Source: Halomarina litorea
GTDB lineage: Archaea; Halobacteriota; Halobacteria; Halobacteriales; Haloarculaceae
DNA length: 64,000 nt
Reading direction: 5' to 3'
Assembly: GCF_024227715.1 (NCBI RefSeq)
Contig: NZ_CP100448.1
Coordinates: 992,001-1,056,000 of the forward strand
The stretch's first letter is position 1; every line of letters begins with the position of its first letter. Shown here one piece after another: positions 31,563 to 40,475 of this stretch. The translations under genes were made by a program, and so were the position numbers. Under the pieces are notes generated by a model. The model did no database searches. It was not told where the DNA came from and saw only the letters and a program-made list of their open reading frames with translations.

Positions 31563-32837
31563 TTACGAGAGGGGGTTCCAGCGGTGGTGGGGGTCCGTGA
31601 TTCGACCCTGCAGGAGCTTCGCGACGTACCGGAGGTCTTCGAGCGAGAGGAGACGGAGGATGGAGCGGACGCTTCCCGCGTTGGCGTCCGTCAGCGTCTC
31701 GGGCGGGAGACGGGCGAGGTCCCGGACGAACTGGTCGTAGCGCTCGTTCGGGACGAGGTAGAGCAACTCCGTCATGAGGAGTCGCTTCTGCATGTTCGGC
31801 GCGACACGGTCGTGCCAGAGGTCGTCGTAGGTCGCCATCCGCTCGGCGGAGGTGTCGGACGGGTCGGGCGTCAGGCAGTGGTCGACGGTGATGGCGGCCG
31901 CGCGACCGGATTCCATCCCCTGGTTGATACCTTCGCCCCAGAGGGGGTCGATGGTCGGGACGGTGTCGCCGACGGCCATGAACCCGTCCGTGCTCAGGTC
32001 GCCGGGCATCTGGATGTGTGCCGACCCCCGGAGGACGTGACCGTCCTCGACGGGTTCGGCGTCCGCGAAGCGCGGGTCGGTGTCCATCCAGTAGTCGAGG
32101 TAGTCGTCGATGCGCATCCCGTCTCTCGCGAGTTCGTCGTGGCGCTCGTTCTGGATGTAGCAGACGCCCACCTTCGCGGTGTCGCCGCCGGTGTGAAAGA
32201 TCCACGAGTAGCCGCCGGGCGCGATGTCGTGGTCGAGACGGAGCATCATCGACTCACGGAGGTCGGCGTACCCCTCGTGGTCGAGGTCGAGTCCCTCCAG
32301 TTTGTAGTCGATGCCGATGGCCTGGTTCTTGCGGTGGAGGTTCGTCACGCCCAGTTTCTTCGCGAGCGGTGCGCTCGGGCCGGTCGCGTCCACGACGATG
32401 TCGGCGTAGACCTCCTCCGATCCGGCGTAGCGCACCCCGACGATGCGCCCCTCCTCCACGATGGGCGCGTTGACGCGCGACCCGAAGCGGACCTCGGCAC
32501 CGCGTTCGCGGGCGTCCTCGACGAGCCACCGCTTGAGCGCCGCGAAGTCGAGTACCGCCCCGGACTGGGGTTTCTTGTAGTGCTCGTTCGGCGATTCGAC
32601 GACCACGCTGTCGGTGAACTGTTCGACGAGTCGGTCGGGGACGCCGAAGCTCGTCATCATCGACGGGAACGTCCCCGCGGTGGACTTGTTGCTCTGTCGT
32701 GGGAAGCCGTCTTCGGCCTCGGTCTCGAGGACGACGACGTCGTACCCGCGCGAGGCGAGGTCACGGGCGCACTGCCCCCCGGCAGGCCCCGCCCCGGCGA
32801 TGACGACATCGAAGTGGTCGTTCTCGTCTCCGGTCAT
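31563..32837 (-). CDS. geranylgeranyl reductase family FAD protein
   Basis: A 424-residue FAD-dependent protein. It has the dinucleotide motif VVIAGAGPAGGQCARDL, VVDATGPSAPLA and FMAVGDTVPTIDPLWGEGI as the second FAD motif. It is shorter than the lipid reductase at 20689-22059 and lacks its C-terminal extension and the CGDALKG motif, so it is a paralogue, possibly a menaquinone- or carotenoid-chain saturase. The ATG at 32837 (MTGDENDHFDVV) is preferred; an upstream ATG adds ten residues. It is transcribed separately from the aldo/keto reductase (107-base gap). Confidence 0.85.
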   Translation of the reverse strand: MTGDENDHFDVVIAGAGPAGGQCARDLASRGYDVVVLETEAEDGFPRQSNKSTAGTFPSMMTSFGVPDRLVEQFTDSVVVESPNEHYKKPQSGAVLDFAALKRWLVEDARERGAEVRFGSRVNAPIVEEGRIVGVRYAGSEEVYADIVVDATGPSAPLAKKLGVTNLHRKNQAIGIDYKLEGLDLDHEGYADLRESMMLRLDHDIAPGGYSWIFHTGGDTAKVGVCYIQNERHDELARDGMRIDDYLDYWMDTDPRFADAEPVEDGHVLRGSAHIQMPGDLSTDGFMAVGDTVPTIDPLWGEGINQGMESGRAAAITVDHCLTPDPSDTSAERMATYDDLWHDRVAPNMQKRLLMTELLYLVPNERYDQFVRDLARLPPETLTDANAGSVRSILRLLSLEDLRYVAKLLQGRITDPHHRWNPLS

Positions 32838-32939
32838 ACTACTAGATGCCGTCGTCACCCCTGTCATGCGTTTCGGTTGGGTGGCCGCCGAGTATCAGTC
32901 TCCCGCTCCGCTCGCGGCGCTCTGTCGCGCTCTCACGAG

Positions 32940-33704
32940 TCAGATTGCGACCAGCACCGCCGTGTAACCGGCGGCGCCGAGGGCGAACGCGGGGAAACTG
33001 CTCGCGCGTTCCTCGGGGAGTTCCTCCTTGATGACGTTCAGGACGATGCCGCCGGCGACGAACGCGAACACCAGCGCCGCCGTCGTCTCGGTGATGGTGG
33101 TCACCAGTCCCTCCGCCGCGCCGACCAGGACGCCCCCCGCGAGTATCCAGCGACCGTACCGGTGGTAGCGGGCGGCGTGGTGGTCACGGAGGGAGTGGTC
33201 GTTGACGACGAAGTGGAGACCGAGCGCCGCGGCGAACAGCGCCAGCGTCCGGGCGTCGGGTTGGTGGACGAGCAGTCGTCCGACCAGCGCGTTGTAGACG
33301 CCGAACGACCCGACGTGAATCCAGAACAGACCCGTCGCGTCGTCCGAATCCCCGCCGTCCCCGTCCCGCTCGCTCCGCCGGCGGACCGCCTGTTCGAGGC
33401 CGTAGAAGACGACGAACCCGAGGAGCGCGACGAGGTAGACGTGGTGTTCGAAGAACACCGTGAGGACCGACCCGCCCTCCTCGACTGCTTCACGACTCGC
33501 CGACAGCTCCGGGAGCACGTGGACGAACACGTAGGCGACGCTCACCCCGCCGGCTCCGGAGAGCCACCGGCTGCGGGGGACGGCGTCGAACGCGGTGAAC
33601 CGTCCGGCGAGGACGTGGACGCCCGCGAGGACGAGCGCACCGAGGACGACGAGCGCCGCGGACGGGCCGCCGCCCGTCGCCGCGAGGGGGACTGCTCCGG
33701 ACAC
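32940..33704 (-). CDS. ZIP-like multi-pass membrane protein
   Basis: A 254-residue protein with seven or eight hydrophobic segments. A His/Asp/acidic segment (VNDHSLRDHHAARYHRYG) and a later conserved helix VAGGIVLNVIKEELPEE resemble the core metal-site helix of ZIP family transporters (Zn2+, Fe2+). The typical HxxxE/HE pair is not convincing, so transport is only a possibility. The start GTG at 33704 has a TAAACG-type promoter on minus 24 bases upstream. Annotated as hypothetical in haloarchaea, as far as I know. Confidence 0.6.
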   Translation of the reverse strand: MSGAVPLAATGGGPSAALVVLGALVLAGVHVLAGRFTAFDAVPRSRWLSGAGGVSVAYVFVHVLPELSASREAVEEGGSVLTVFFEHHVYLVALLGFVVFYGLEQAVRRRSERDGDGGDSDDATGLFWIHVGSFGVYNALVGRLLVHQPDARTLALFAAALGLHFVVNDHSLRDHHAARYHRYGRWILAGGVLVGAAEGLVTTITETTAALVFAFVAGGIVLNVIKEELPEERASSFPAFALGAAGYTAVLVAI

Positions 33705-33737
33705 GTCCGAGTGCAGTGCGGCCGGGCGGGTAAACGC

Positions 33738-34910
33738 TCACCCTGCCGTGGTCCGCGGCGCGAGGGCGATGCTGCCCACACCGACGAGCGCCAGCGCCCC
33801 ACCGAAGGCGAACGCCGCCGTCCACGAGACGCTCTCGATGAGCCACCCGGCGACGACGGGCGCGACCAGCGCCCCCGCCATCGAGAGCGTGGTGAGCACC
33901 GCGAGACTCGTCCCCTGCGTCTCGGGCGAGGAGAGTTCGTTGACGAACACGTAGAACACGCCGGTGCCCAACTGGGAGGCCAGCCCGGCGAGCAGGAGTA
34001 ACGCGCCGAACCCCGCCAGCGAGGTGACGGTGCCGATGGCGACGAACACCGGAATTGCGAGGGCGAAGGCGGCGGCGATGACCGGCCGACGGCGCCCGCC
34101 GATGCGGTCCGAGAGCCACCCGCCGCCGGGGCGGGCGAGGAAGCCCACGAGGGGGACGAGCGCCGTCATCGCTCCCGCGCTCGCGAGGTCGACGCGCATC
34201 ACCTCGGTGGCGTAGGTGGGCATCCACGAGTTGAAGAAGACGAACAGCGAGTACGCACAGAAACTGGACAGGGAGACGAGCAGGATGGCCGGGCGACGGA
34301 GCGTCCGGGCGAACGTCGAGAGGTCGAGGCTTGCCTCGTTACGGACCGGGTCTCGCAGGGCGGCGTAGAACAGCGGCGCGCCCAGCAGCGTCACGAGTGG
34401 GTAGACGACGAGGACGGACCGCCACCCGGCGGCCGCGGCGATGCGCGGCCCGGCGAACTGCGCGATGGTCGCGCCCGCCGGTGCGCTGGTGACGAACAGG
34501 CTGGTCGCGACGGCCCGCCCGGACTCGGGGAAGCGCTGGGCGACGATGTTCGCGTTCGCCGTCCAGAGGAAGACGGCGGCGATACCCCCCACGAACCGCG
34601 TGAGGAGGAACTGGTCGTAGGTGGGTACGAGGGTGCCCGCGACGGCCGCCAGCCCGAAGATGCCGACGCCGCCCCACACCAGCAGGCGGTTGTCGTAGCG
34701 GTCCATCAGCAGGCCGCCCGGAATCTGGAACAGCGTCCACGAGAGGAAGACGGCGCTGATGGCGAGGCCCGCCGCCGGCTTGTCGATGGGGAACTCCCCG
34801 ACGATGAGGGGGATGAGACTCGCCGGCCCGAGGAGGTAGGCGTTGAACCCCGTCGCCATGACGAAGCACCCGGCGAGAACGAGCCACGCGCGGCGAGGGG
34901 TGTGGGTCAC
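33738..34910 (-). CDS. MFS transporter
   Basis: A 390-residue protein with twelve predicted membrane helices. The MFS signature loop after helix 2 (GGLLMDRYDNRLLVWGG) and the repeat after helix 8 (PGGGWLSDRIGGRRRPV) are both visible. The GTG at 34910 (MTHTPRRAWLVLAG) is preferred over a longer frame whose extra sequence is Pro-rich; a GTTTTCA promoter element lies 24 bases upstream. Its closest resemblance is to nitrate/nitrite or cyanate-type MFS carriers by helix pattern, but no substrate motif can be named. It is adjacent to the ZIP-like gene. Confidence 0.85.
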   Translation of the reverse strand: MTHTPRRAWLVLAGCFVMATGFNAYLLGPASLIPLIVGEFPIDKPAAGLAISAVFLSWTLFQIPGGLLMDRYDNRLLVWGGVGIFGLAAVAGTLVPTYDQFLLTRFVGGIAAVFLWTANANIVAQRFPESGRAVATSLFVTSAPAGATIAQFAGPRIAAAAGWRSVLVVYPLVTLLGAPLFYAALRDPVRNEASLDLSTFARTLRRPAILLVSLSSFCAYSLFVFFNSWMPTYATEVMRVDLASAGAMTALVPLVGFLARPGGGWLSDRIGGRRRPVIAAAFALAIPVFVAIGTVTSLAGFGALLLLAGLASQLGTGVFYVFVNELSSPETQGTSLAVLTTLSMAGALVAPVVAGWLIESVSWTAAFAFGGALALVGVGSIALAPRTTAG

Positions 34911-35391
34911 GTGTACACACAGCGGCGCGGGCCGTGAAAACGGCGACGGTAGGGGCAGGAACGTGGGTCCCAATCTACTCTAGTGCCGGACTGTCAATCC
35001 CGCAGAAATGCTGCCGGTGGGATACCGTGCACCCCCTCACGAGCGGAGGACTGTTCACAGCGACGGACGTGTCTGTTTCACGATAGCTCTTGTGCACACC
35101 CGTCGCGACCACCAATCTGTTTAGATACAGCGTTCACTACCCCCACCGTTCTACCCGTCGGTGCGGACTGTCAGAGCGTGTTGCGTCACGGAACTGGTCT
35201 TCCGACGTCCCTCTGATTCTGCAGCGGTCGAGGAGCCGTCGATGCGCCCCGGAGAGCGGTGTGTCCCGTGGGATTGTGGTCGAAGCCGACACCGACGAGC
35301 GACCGGCACAGCTCGTCGTTTCGAGGTCACGGGACGGACCGCCTCACAGGTCGACGACACCTCTCTCCTGCCGGTGAAACAGGCGTTCGTG
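34911..35391. other. 480-base region without a recognisable gene
   Basis: The base composition is slightly less G/C-rich than neighbours. GGACTGTCA occurs at 34986-34994 and 35164-35172. No transposase, RNA gene or conserved ORF is seen. The ORFs on either strand have no recognisable domains. It may be a decayed gene or mobile remnant. Confidence 0.4.
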
Positions 35392-35523
35392 ATGCGGCTT
35401 CGCCCCTCCATCGATGGCACACTCGGAACGCTCGTGTCCATCCCGTTCCTCCTCGGGTCGGTGTTGGTCGGCCCGCCAGAGGCGATACTCGGGGTGGCAC
35501 TCTACTGGCTGGTGAGCAGTTAG
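35392..35523 (+). CDS. possible small membrane protein
   Basis: A 43-residue frame starting at ATG 35392 with a basic start (MRLRPSID), a hydrophobic segment (LVSIPFLLGSVLVG) and a second one (AILGVALYWLVSS). The longer frame upstream is Arg/Cys-rich and unlikely. No TATA box sits at the right distance. Tiny two-helix proteins are common in haloarchaea, but this one is supported only by its composition. Confidence 0.35.
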   Translation: MRLRPSIDGTLGTLVSIPFLLGSVLVGPPEAILGVALYWLVSS

Positions 35524-35617
35524 CGGGAGTCGGAAACTGACGGACGGGTCCGAACGGCCCATCGAAGTCGATAGAACTCGACTCCCACGACGGAAGTAGA
35601 GCATCCGCGCGAGCCGC

Positions 35618-35760
35618 GCGGGACCGGAGGTCCCGCTGGAAACCGGCGACTTCAGTCGCCGGTAACGAAGCGAGCGCGGTTCACCGATTCCTCGCGCTTC
35701 GCGCTCGGAATCGGTCCTTTTTGGTGCAGATTTTTCGAGGAGAGGTGCGCCGGAGGCGCA
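35618..35760. repeat. dispersed element with four hairpins and GTGCAG core
   Basis: GCGGGACC/GGTCCCGC loop GGA (35618-35636); ACCGGCGAC/GTCGCCGGT loop TTCA (35642-35663); ACCGATTCC/GGAATCGGT enclosing GCGC-TTC-GCGC (35683-35715); core GTCCTTTTTGGTGCAG then ATTTTTCGAGGAG (35714-35742); and TGCGCC/GGCGCA loop GGA (35746-35760). It fills the gap downstream of korB. Confidence 0.85.
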
Positions 35761-35781
35761 TCCGACGACGAAAAAGGTGCG

Positions 35782-36648
35782 TTAGTAGAACTCCCGCACC
35801 AGGTCCATCGCGTCCTCGGGCGCGCCCTCGGGGATGTCCGAGAGGTCCTCGGTCAGGCCCATGCGGTCGTTGTACGACCGGGAGTCCTCGTCCTGGTAGA
35901 TGACGCCCTGATACTCCTTCGACCGGTCGAGGATGGCCTCCTTGGCCTGGTCGTAGTCGTTGGGGTCGTAGTCCTCGTCGTCGCCGAGGTCCACGAGCGA
36001 GTCGCGGAAGTAGTCGTAGGTGTCGACGTCGTTGAACGTGACACACGGCGAGTAGACGTTGACGAAGCCGAAGCCGTCGTGCTCGATGGCCTGCTGGACG
36101 ATTTCCGCGTGGCGCTGTGCGTCCGAGGAGAACGACTGGGCGATGAACGTGCCGCCCGCCGCCAGTGCCAGCGCGAGGGGGTTGACGGGTTGCTGGTGGG
36201 TGCCGTCGGGGCTGGTGGAGGTCTCGAAGTCCTCGCGTGAGGTGGGCGAGAACTGGCCCTTCGTCAGCCCGTAGATGCGGTTGTCCATGACGACGTACGT
36301 CATGTCCATGTTCCGCCGGACGGCGTGGACGAAGTGGCCCGCGCCGATCGAGTAGCCGTCGCCGTCGCCGCCCGCGACCATCACTTCGAGGTTCGGGTTG
36401 GCGGCCTTGACGCCGATGCCGACGGGGAGTGCGCGCCCGTGGACGCCGTGGAGCGCGTAGCTGTGCATGTAGGTGCCGATCTTACCCGAACAGCCGATGC
36501 CGGCGACGACGAACGTGTTGTCGGGGTCGTTGCCCGTGTTCGCCAGCGCCTTCATCATGCCGTTCATCGTCCCGAAGTCACCGCACCCGGGACACCACGT
36601 GGGCTGCTTGTCGCTCTTGAAGTCTGTGAATCGAACGTCGGAACTCAT
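35782..36648 (-). CDS. korB: 2-oxoacid:ferredoxin oxidoreductase, beta subunit
   Basis: A 288-residue subunit that binds thiamine diphosphate and part of the [4Fe-4S] cluster, oxidising 2-oxoacids (2-oxoglutarate or pyruvate type) and reducing ferredoxin. Iron-sulfur ligands are probably C19, C22 (WCPGCGDFG), C53 (GIGCSGK) and the cysteine in SPCVTF. The thiamine motif GGDGDGYSIGAGH is clear. The gene follows korA with a four-base ATGA overlap (36645-36648). Haloarchaea use this enzyme instead of pyruvate and oxoglutarate dehydrogenases. Its acidic C terminus carries the haloarchaeal extension. Confidence 0.93.
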   Translation of the reverse strand: MSSDVRFTDFKSDKQPTWCPGCGDFGTMNGMMKALANTGNDPDNTFVVAGIGCSGKIGTYMHSYALHGVHGRALPVGIGVKAANPNLEVMVAGGDGDGYSIGAGHFVHAVRRNMDMTYVVMDNRIYGLTKGQFSPTSREDFETSTSPDGTHQQPVNPLALALAAGGTFIAQSFSSDAQRHAEIVQQAIEHDGFGFVNVYSPCVTFNDVDTYDYFRDSLVDLGDDEDYDPNDYDQAKEAILDRSKEYQGVIYQDEDSRSYNDRMGLTEDLSDIPEGAPEDAMDLVREFY

Positions 36649-38408
36649 GCTTCCACCTCCGTGCCCTCCGCGAGGGCGTTCTTGATCTCCTCGGCCAGTT
36701 CGTCCGCCTTGAACCGGACGCCGTTGTACTTGTTGACCCGCTTGACGCGCGTCAGCGTGTCGTGTTCGACGACGTCGGCGAACTGCCCGGTGGCGTTACA
36801 CTCGACGACGATGACGTCGTTCGCGGCCTCCACGTCCTCCGAGAGGTCGGGGCGCGGGAACATGTAGGGGACCGAGACGAGGCGGATGGAGATGTCGTCC
36901 TCTTCGAGGAACTCCATGGCCTCGCGGATGGCGCCCTCGTTGGACCCCCACGAGATGACGAGTTTGTCGGAGTCGCTGTCGCCGAACTCTCGGTAGCTCC
37001 AGTCCTCCTCGTTTTTCGCGGTCTCGACCTTGCGGTTCCGCTTGTCGACCTGTTCGAGGCGGACCTCCTCCTCCTCGGTCCGACGCCCGAGGGCGTCGTG
37101 TTCGAGGCCGGTCGTCATGTGCGCGCCGCCGGCCGTGCCGGGGAAGGTGCGCGGCGAGACGCCGTCCTCGGTGGCGAGGTGGGGTTGGAACTGTCCCTTC
37201 TCGTTCTGCCACTCGTCGATGGCCGCGTCGTCGACGACCTTGCCGCGGTCGATCTCGACCGCGTCCATGTCGAACTCCTCGGGCGGGAACGTCTGTTCGG
37301 TGACCGCCATCGCGAGGTCGGCGACGAGGTACACCGGCGTCTGATACTTCTCGGCGAAGTTGAACGCCTCGACGGTCTTGTGGAAACACTCGCTGACCGT
37401 CGTCGGCGCGACGACGAAGCGGGGAATCTCGCCGTGCCCGCCGTACAGCAGCATGTTGAGGTCGCCTTGTTCTTGCTTCGTCGGCATCCCCGTCGAGGGC
37501 CCCGAGCGCATCACGTCGACGATGACCATCGGCGTCTCGGTGGTGGCGACCAGCCCGAACGTCTCGGTCATGAGGTCGATGCCCGGCCCGGACGTGGCGG
37601 TCATGGCGCGCGCACCGGCGCGGGCGGCGCCGAGGGCCATGTTGATGGCCGACAGTTCGTCCTCGGCCTGGATGACGGTCCCGCCGTAGCGCTCGATGCG
37701 TCCGGTGAGGTACTCCATCACGTTCGTCGCGGGAGTGATGGGGTAGCCCGAGTAGAAGCGACAGCCGGCGGCGAGCGCGCCCATGCCGATGGCCTCGTCG
37801 CCGTTCAGCAGGACGTAGTCGTCGTCCGTCGTCTCGAGGTCGTAGTCGAAGTCGTGGTCGAACTCCTCTGCGACGTACTCCTGGCCGAGTCGGGCGGCCT
37901 CCTTGTTGTTCTCGACGATGGACTCGCCCTTCCCCCCGAAGCGCTTCTCGAGGGACTCGTCGAGGTTCTCGATGGGGAAGTTCGTCGCCTCACACGCCGC
38001 GCCCAGCGCGACGATGTTGCGCATGATGGCCCCGCCGGCGTCCTCTGCGAGGGACTTGAGGGGGACGTCGAGGCCGACCATCTCCTCGGGAATCTCGAGG
38101 TCCTGCATCGTCGTCCGCTCGCCGTCGTAAATGATGACGCTCCCCTCGTGGAGTTCGTCCATGTTCTCCTCGACGGTGCGCTGGGTGAGCGCGATGAGGA
38201 TGTCGAGGCGGTCGACGACGCTCTCGACGGGGTCGACGGCCGTTCGAATCTTGTAGGCGGTGTAGCCCCCGCGAATCCGCGAGGCGAAGTCCTTGGAGGT
38301 GAAGACGTGGCGACCCGCACGCGACAACGCCTGGGCAAAGATCTTCCCAGTCGAGTCGATGCCATCGCCGGCCTCCCCACCGATGGCCCAGTTGAGGTCC
38401 TCTGGCAT
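36645..38408 (-). CDS. korA: 2-oxoacid:ferredoxin oxidoreductase, alpha subunit (gamma-alpha fusion)
   Basis: A 587-residue subunit. The N-terminal domain (about 1-190) is the POR gamma domain (MPEDLNWAIGGEAGDGIDST, DFASRIRGGYTAYKIR). The rest is the alpha/pyrimidine-binding domain, with YSGYPITPATNVMEYL, AEDELSAINMALGAA, TSGPGIDLMTE, a Gly-rich loop and the C-terminal EEDWSYREFG segment before a transketolase-like C-terminal domain (LVSVPYMFPRPDLSED). The start at 38408 gives normal length and has a TATA-like CTTTTGC 25-33 bases upstream; the frame above it is not conserved. It forms the kor operon with korB. Confidence 0.93.
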   Translation of the reverse strand: MPEDLNWAIGGEAGDGIDSTGKIFAQALSRAGRHVFTSKDFASRIRGGYTAYKIRTAVDPVESVVDRLDILIALTQRTVEENMDELHEGSVIIYDGERTTMQDLEIPEEMVGLDVPLKSLAEDAGGAIMRNIVALGAACEATNFPIENLDESLEKRFGGKGESIVENNKEAARLGQEYVAEEFDHDFDYDLETTDDDYVLLNGDEAIGMGALAAGCRFYSGYPITPATNVMEYLTGRIERYGGTVIQAEDELSAINMALGAARAGARAMTATSGPGIDLMTETFGLVATTETPMVIVDVMRSGPSTGMPTKQEQGDLNMLLYGGHGEIPRFVVAPTTVSECFHKTVEAFNFAEKYQTPVYLVADLAMAVTEQTFPPEEFDMDAVEIDRGKVVDDAAIDEWQNEKGQFQPHLATEDGVSPRTFPGTAGGAHMTTGLEHDALGRRTEEEEVRLEQVDKRNRKVETAKNEEDWSYREFGDSDSDKLVISWGSNEGAIREAMEFLEEDDISIRLVSVPYMFPRPDLSEDVEAANDVIVVECNATGQFADVVEHDTLTRVKRVNKYNGVRFKADELAEEIKNALAEGTEVEA

Positions 38409-38516
38409 ACTAGTCGGGGCTACCTCTCCACACCGCAAAAGGCTTCTGAATAGTGGAGGCGTGTCCACTCGTCGGGACCGAAACGCCCTTCGAAGCGGGC
38501 GAACGTCAATTCGGGT

Positions 38517-39173
38517 ATGGACCAGACCGACGCCGCCGTCGCCGGAGTCACCGAAGTCGGACCGAACGCCGTCGCCCTCGACGTCGAGACGCCCGATGGC
38601 TTCGAGGCCCACCCCGGCCAGTTCGTCCGCCTCTCGCTCGAAATCGAGGGCGAACGCGAGTCGCGCTTCTACACCATCTCCTCGCCCGACGTGGGAGACA
38701 CCTTCGAGGTGACGCTCACCTACGACCCCAATGCCGACGAGGAAGCCCTCGGCCCCCGTCTCGCCGGGCTCTCACCGGGCGACTCGGTGGGCGTCGCTGG
38801 CCCCTTCGGGGACGCCTACTACGAGGGCGAGTCGAACACGCTCGTCCTCGCGGGCGGGCCGGGCGTCGGCCCCGCCGTCGGCATCGCCGAACGTACCCTC
38901 GCGGACGGCGGCGAGGCCGCCGTCGTCTACCTCGACGACAACCCCATCCACGAGGACCGCCTCTCGACCCTCGCCGAGGAGGGGGCGACGGTCCACCTCG
39001 TCGACGACCCCGCGAACTTCGCGGACGCGGTCACCGATGCGGCCGACGACGGCGCGCAGGCGTTCGTCTACGGCTTCGCGGGCTTCCTGGAGGACGCCCT
39101 CGACGCCCTCGCAGACAGCGGCGTGGACCCCGAGACGGTCAAGACGGAGAGCTTCGGCCCCGCACCCGAGTGA
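38517..39173 (+). CDS. ferredoxin-NAD(P) reductase-like flavoprotein
   Basis: A 218-residue protein with the FNR fold. FAD binding is shown by RFYTISS (50-56) and the following loop, and the NAD(P) site by LAGGPGVGPAVGIAERTL. It is shorter than plant-type FNR and has no fused ferredoxin domain, so it may transfer electrons between NAD(P)H and a ferredoxin, maybe linked to the kor operon encoded divergently next to it. The C-terminal region (KTESFGPAPE) is a conserved FNR-like end. No other partner lies in the operon. Confidence 0.8.
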   Translation: MDQTDAAVAGVTEVGPNAVALDVETPDGFEAHPGQFVRLSLEIEGERESRFYTISSPDVGDTFEVTLTYDPNADEEALGPRLAGLSPGDSVGVAGPFGDAYYEGESNTLVLAGGPGVGPAVGIAERTLADGGEAAVVYLDDNPIHEDRLSTLAEEGATVHLVDDPANFADAVTDAADDGAQAFVYGFAGFLEDALDALADSGVDPETVKTESFGPAPE

Positions 39174-39216
39174 CGCCGCCCCCGACGTTTTTCTCCCCCG
39201 GCCGCCACCGGGAAGC

Positions 39217-40233
39217 GTGTCACTCGCCACCCCGTTCACCGACCTGTTCGGTCTCGACCACCCGGTCGCACAGGCCCCCGTCGGGAGCGTGACCTGCCCC
39301 GCACTCGCGGGGGCCGTCTCCGAGGTGGGCGGCCTCGGCAGTCTCGCCGTCACGTGGCGACCGCCCGACGCCACCCGCCGGTCCATCCGCACGACGCGCG
39401 ACCTGACCGACGCCCCCTTCGCGGTGAACCTCGCCCTCGACGACGCCACCGTCCAGTTCCCGACCGACGACCACCTCGACGCCTGCCTCGACGCGGGCGC
39501 GCCAATCGTGGCGTTCTCGTTCGGCGACCCCGCGCCGTACGTCGACCGGGTTCACGACGCCGGCGCCCTCGCACTGGCGATGGTCGGGAGCGCGGAGGCG
39601 GCCCGCGACGCGGCCGAGGCGGGCGTCGACTGCGTCGTCGCGCAGGGCGCAGAGGCCGGCGGTCACCTCGACAGCGAGGTATCCACGGTGGCCCTCGTCC
39701 CCCGGGTCGCCGACGCGGTGGACGTGCCCGTCCTCGCGGCGGGCGGCATCACCGACGGGCGGGGACTGGCCGCCGCTCTCGCCCTCGGCGCGGACGGCGC
39801 GTACCTCGGGACGCGCTTCGTCGCCACCGAGGAGGCCCTCTCGCACCCCGAGTACCGACGACTCCTCCTGAACGCCGACGAGACGGCCACGGTCCGAACG
39901 GACTGCTTCGACGGCGGGTGGCCCGGCCGGGACCACCGCGTCCTGCGCAACTCCACGGTCGACGCGTGGGAGACGGCGGAGCGGCCCACCTCCGGCGACA
40001 GGCCGGGCGAGGGCGAGACGGTGGCGAGCATCGGGGACTACGACATCGCGCGCTACGACGACGACCCGCCCCTGTCGGTGGCCGAGGGCGACGCCGAGGC
40101 GATGGCACTCTACGCCGGGCAGGGCGTCGGCGGCGTCGGGGAGGTAGTCCCGGCCGGCGAGGTGGTCGAGGAACTCGTGGACGGGACCGAGGCGGTCGTC
40201 GACCGCCTCCACACGACACGCTCGGACCGGTGA
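39217..40233 (+). CDS. nitronate monooxygenase-like FMN protein
   Basis: A 338-residue TIM-barrel flavoprotein of the nitronate monooxygenase/2-nitropropane dioxygenase family. It starts at a GTG (39217) with LDHPVAQAPVGSVTCP, then AVTWRP and FAVNLALDDA, a VVAQGAEAGGHLD segment with the catalytic histidine and a C-terminal FMN-phosphate loop AAGGITDGRGLAAALALGAD GAYLG (split by a space here). Such enzymes oxidise nitroalkanes such as propionate-3-nitronate; some family members are enoyl-ACP reductases. The long frame upstream is antisense and not coding. It lies 43 bases after the FNR-like gene. Confidence 0.8.
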   Translation: MSLATPFTDLFGLDHPVAQAPVGSVTCPALAGAVSEVGGLGSLAVTWRPPDATRRSIRTTRDLTDAPFAVNLALDDATVQFPTDDHLDACLDAGAPIVAFSFGDPAPYVDRVHDAGALALAMVGSAEAARDAAEAGVDCVVAQGAEAGGHLDSEVSTVALVPRVADAVDVPVLAAGGITDGRGLAAALALGADGAYLGTRFVATEEALSHPEYRRLLLNADETATVRTDCFDGGWPGRDHRVLRNSTVDAWETAERPTSGDRPGEGETVASIGDYDIARYDDDPPLSVAEGDAEAMALYAGQGVGGVGEVVPAGEVVEELVDGTEAVVDRLHTTRSDR

Positions 40234-40475
40234 GCGCTCCGGTATCGTCGGTCGGCACCCGGGGGGCGAGCAGACGGCGCGGAGGGACCACGGACCGGTG
40301 CGCCGTGCGGCGTCCGGGGTGCGTCGGACGGTTCGGGTTCGGAACCCGCGGGGCGGCCCGTGGCGGCGGTCAGCGCATCGGCGAGGCTGGTCCCGCCACG
40401 GTTCTTGAACGTTCGCGCCCGGACCCCCGGCGAGCGAGCGCAAGGCGGAAGCGTGGTTCGCCCCGACCCCTTTCC

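Noticed and set aside
30616-32205. 529-residue minus frame extending the aldo/keto reductase
   Set aside because: The added N terminus is Arg/Pro-rich, antisense-like, and lies over the geranylgeranyl-reductase-family gene; the AKR starts cleanly at 31455.
35161-35523. 120-residue plus ORF upstream of the 43-residue candidate
   Set aside because: The first 77 residues are Arg/Cys-rich and not protein-like; only the membrane-helix end is plausible.
36762-38453. 563-residue plus frame over korA
   Set aside because: Long frame opposite a clearly conserved gene; its Val/Asp-rich product has no domains and results from codon bias.
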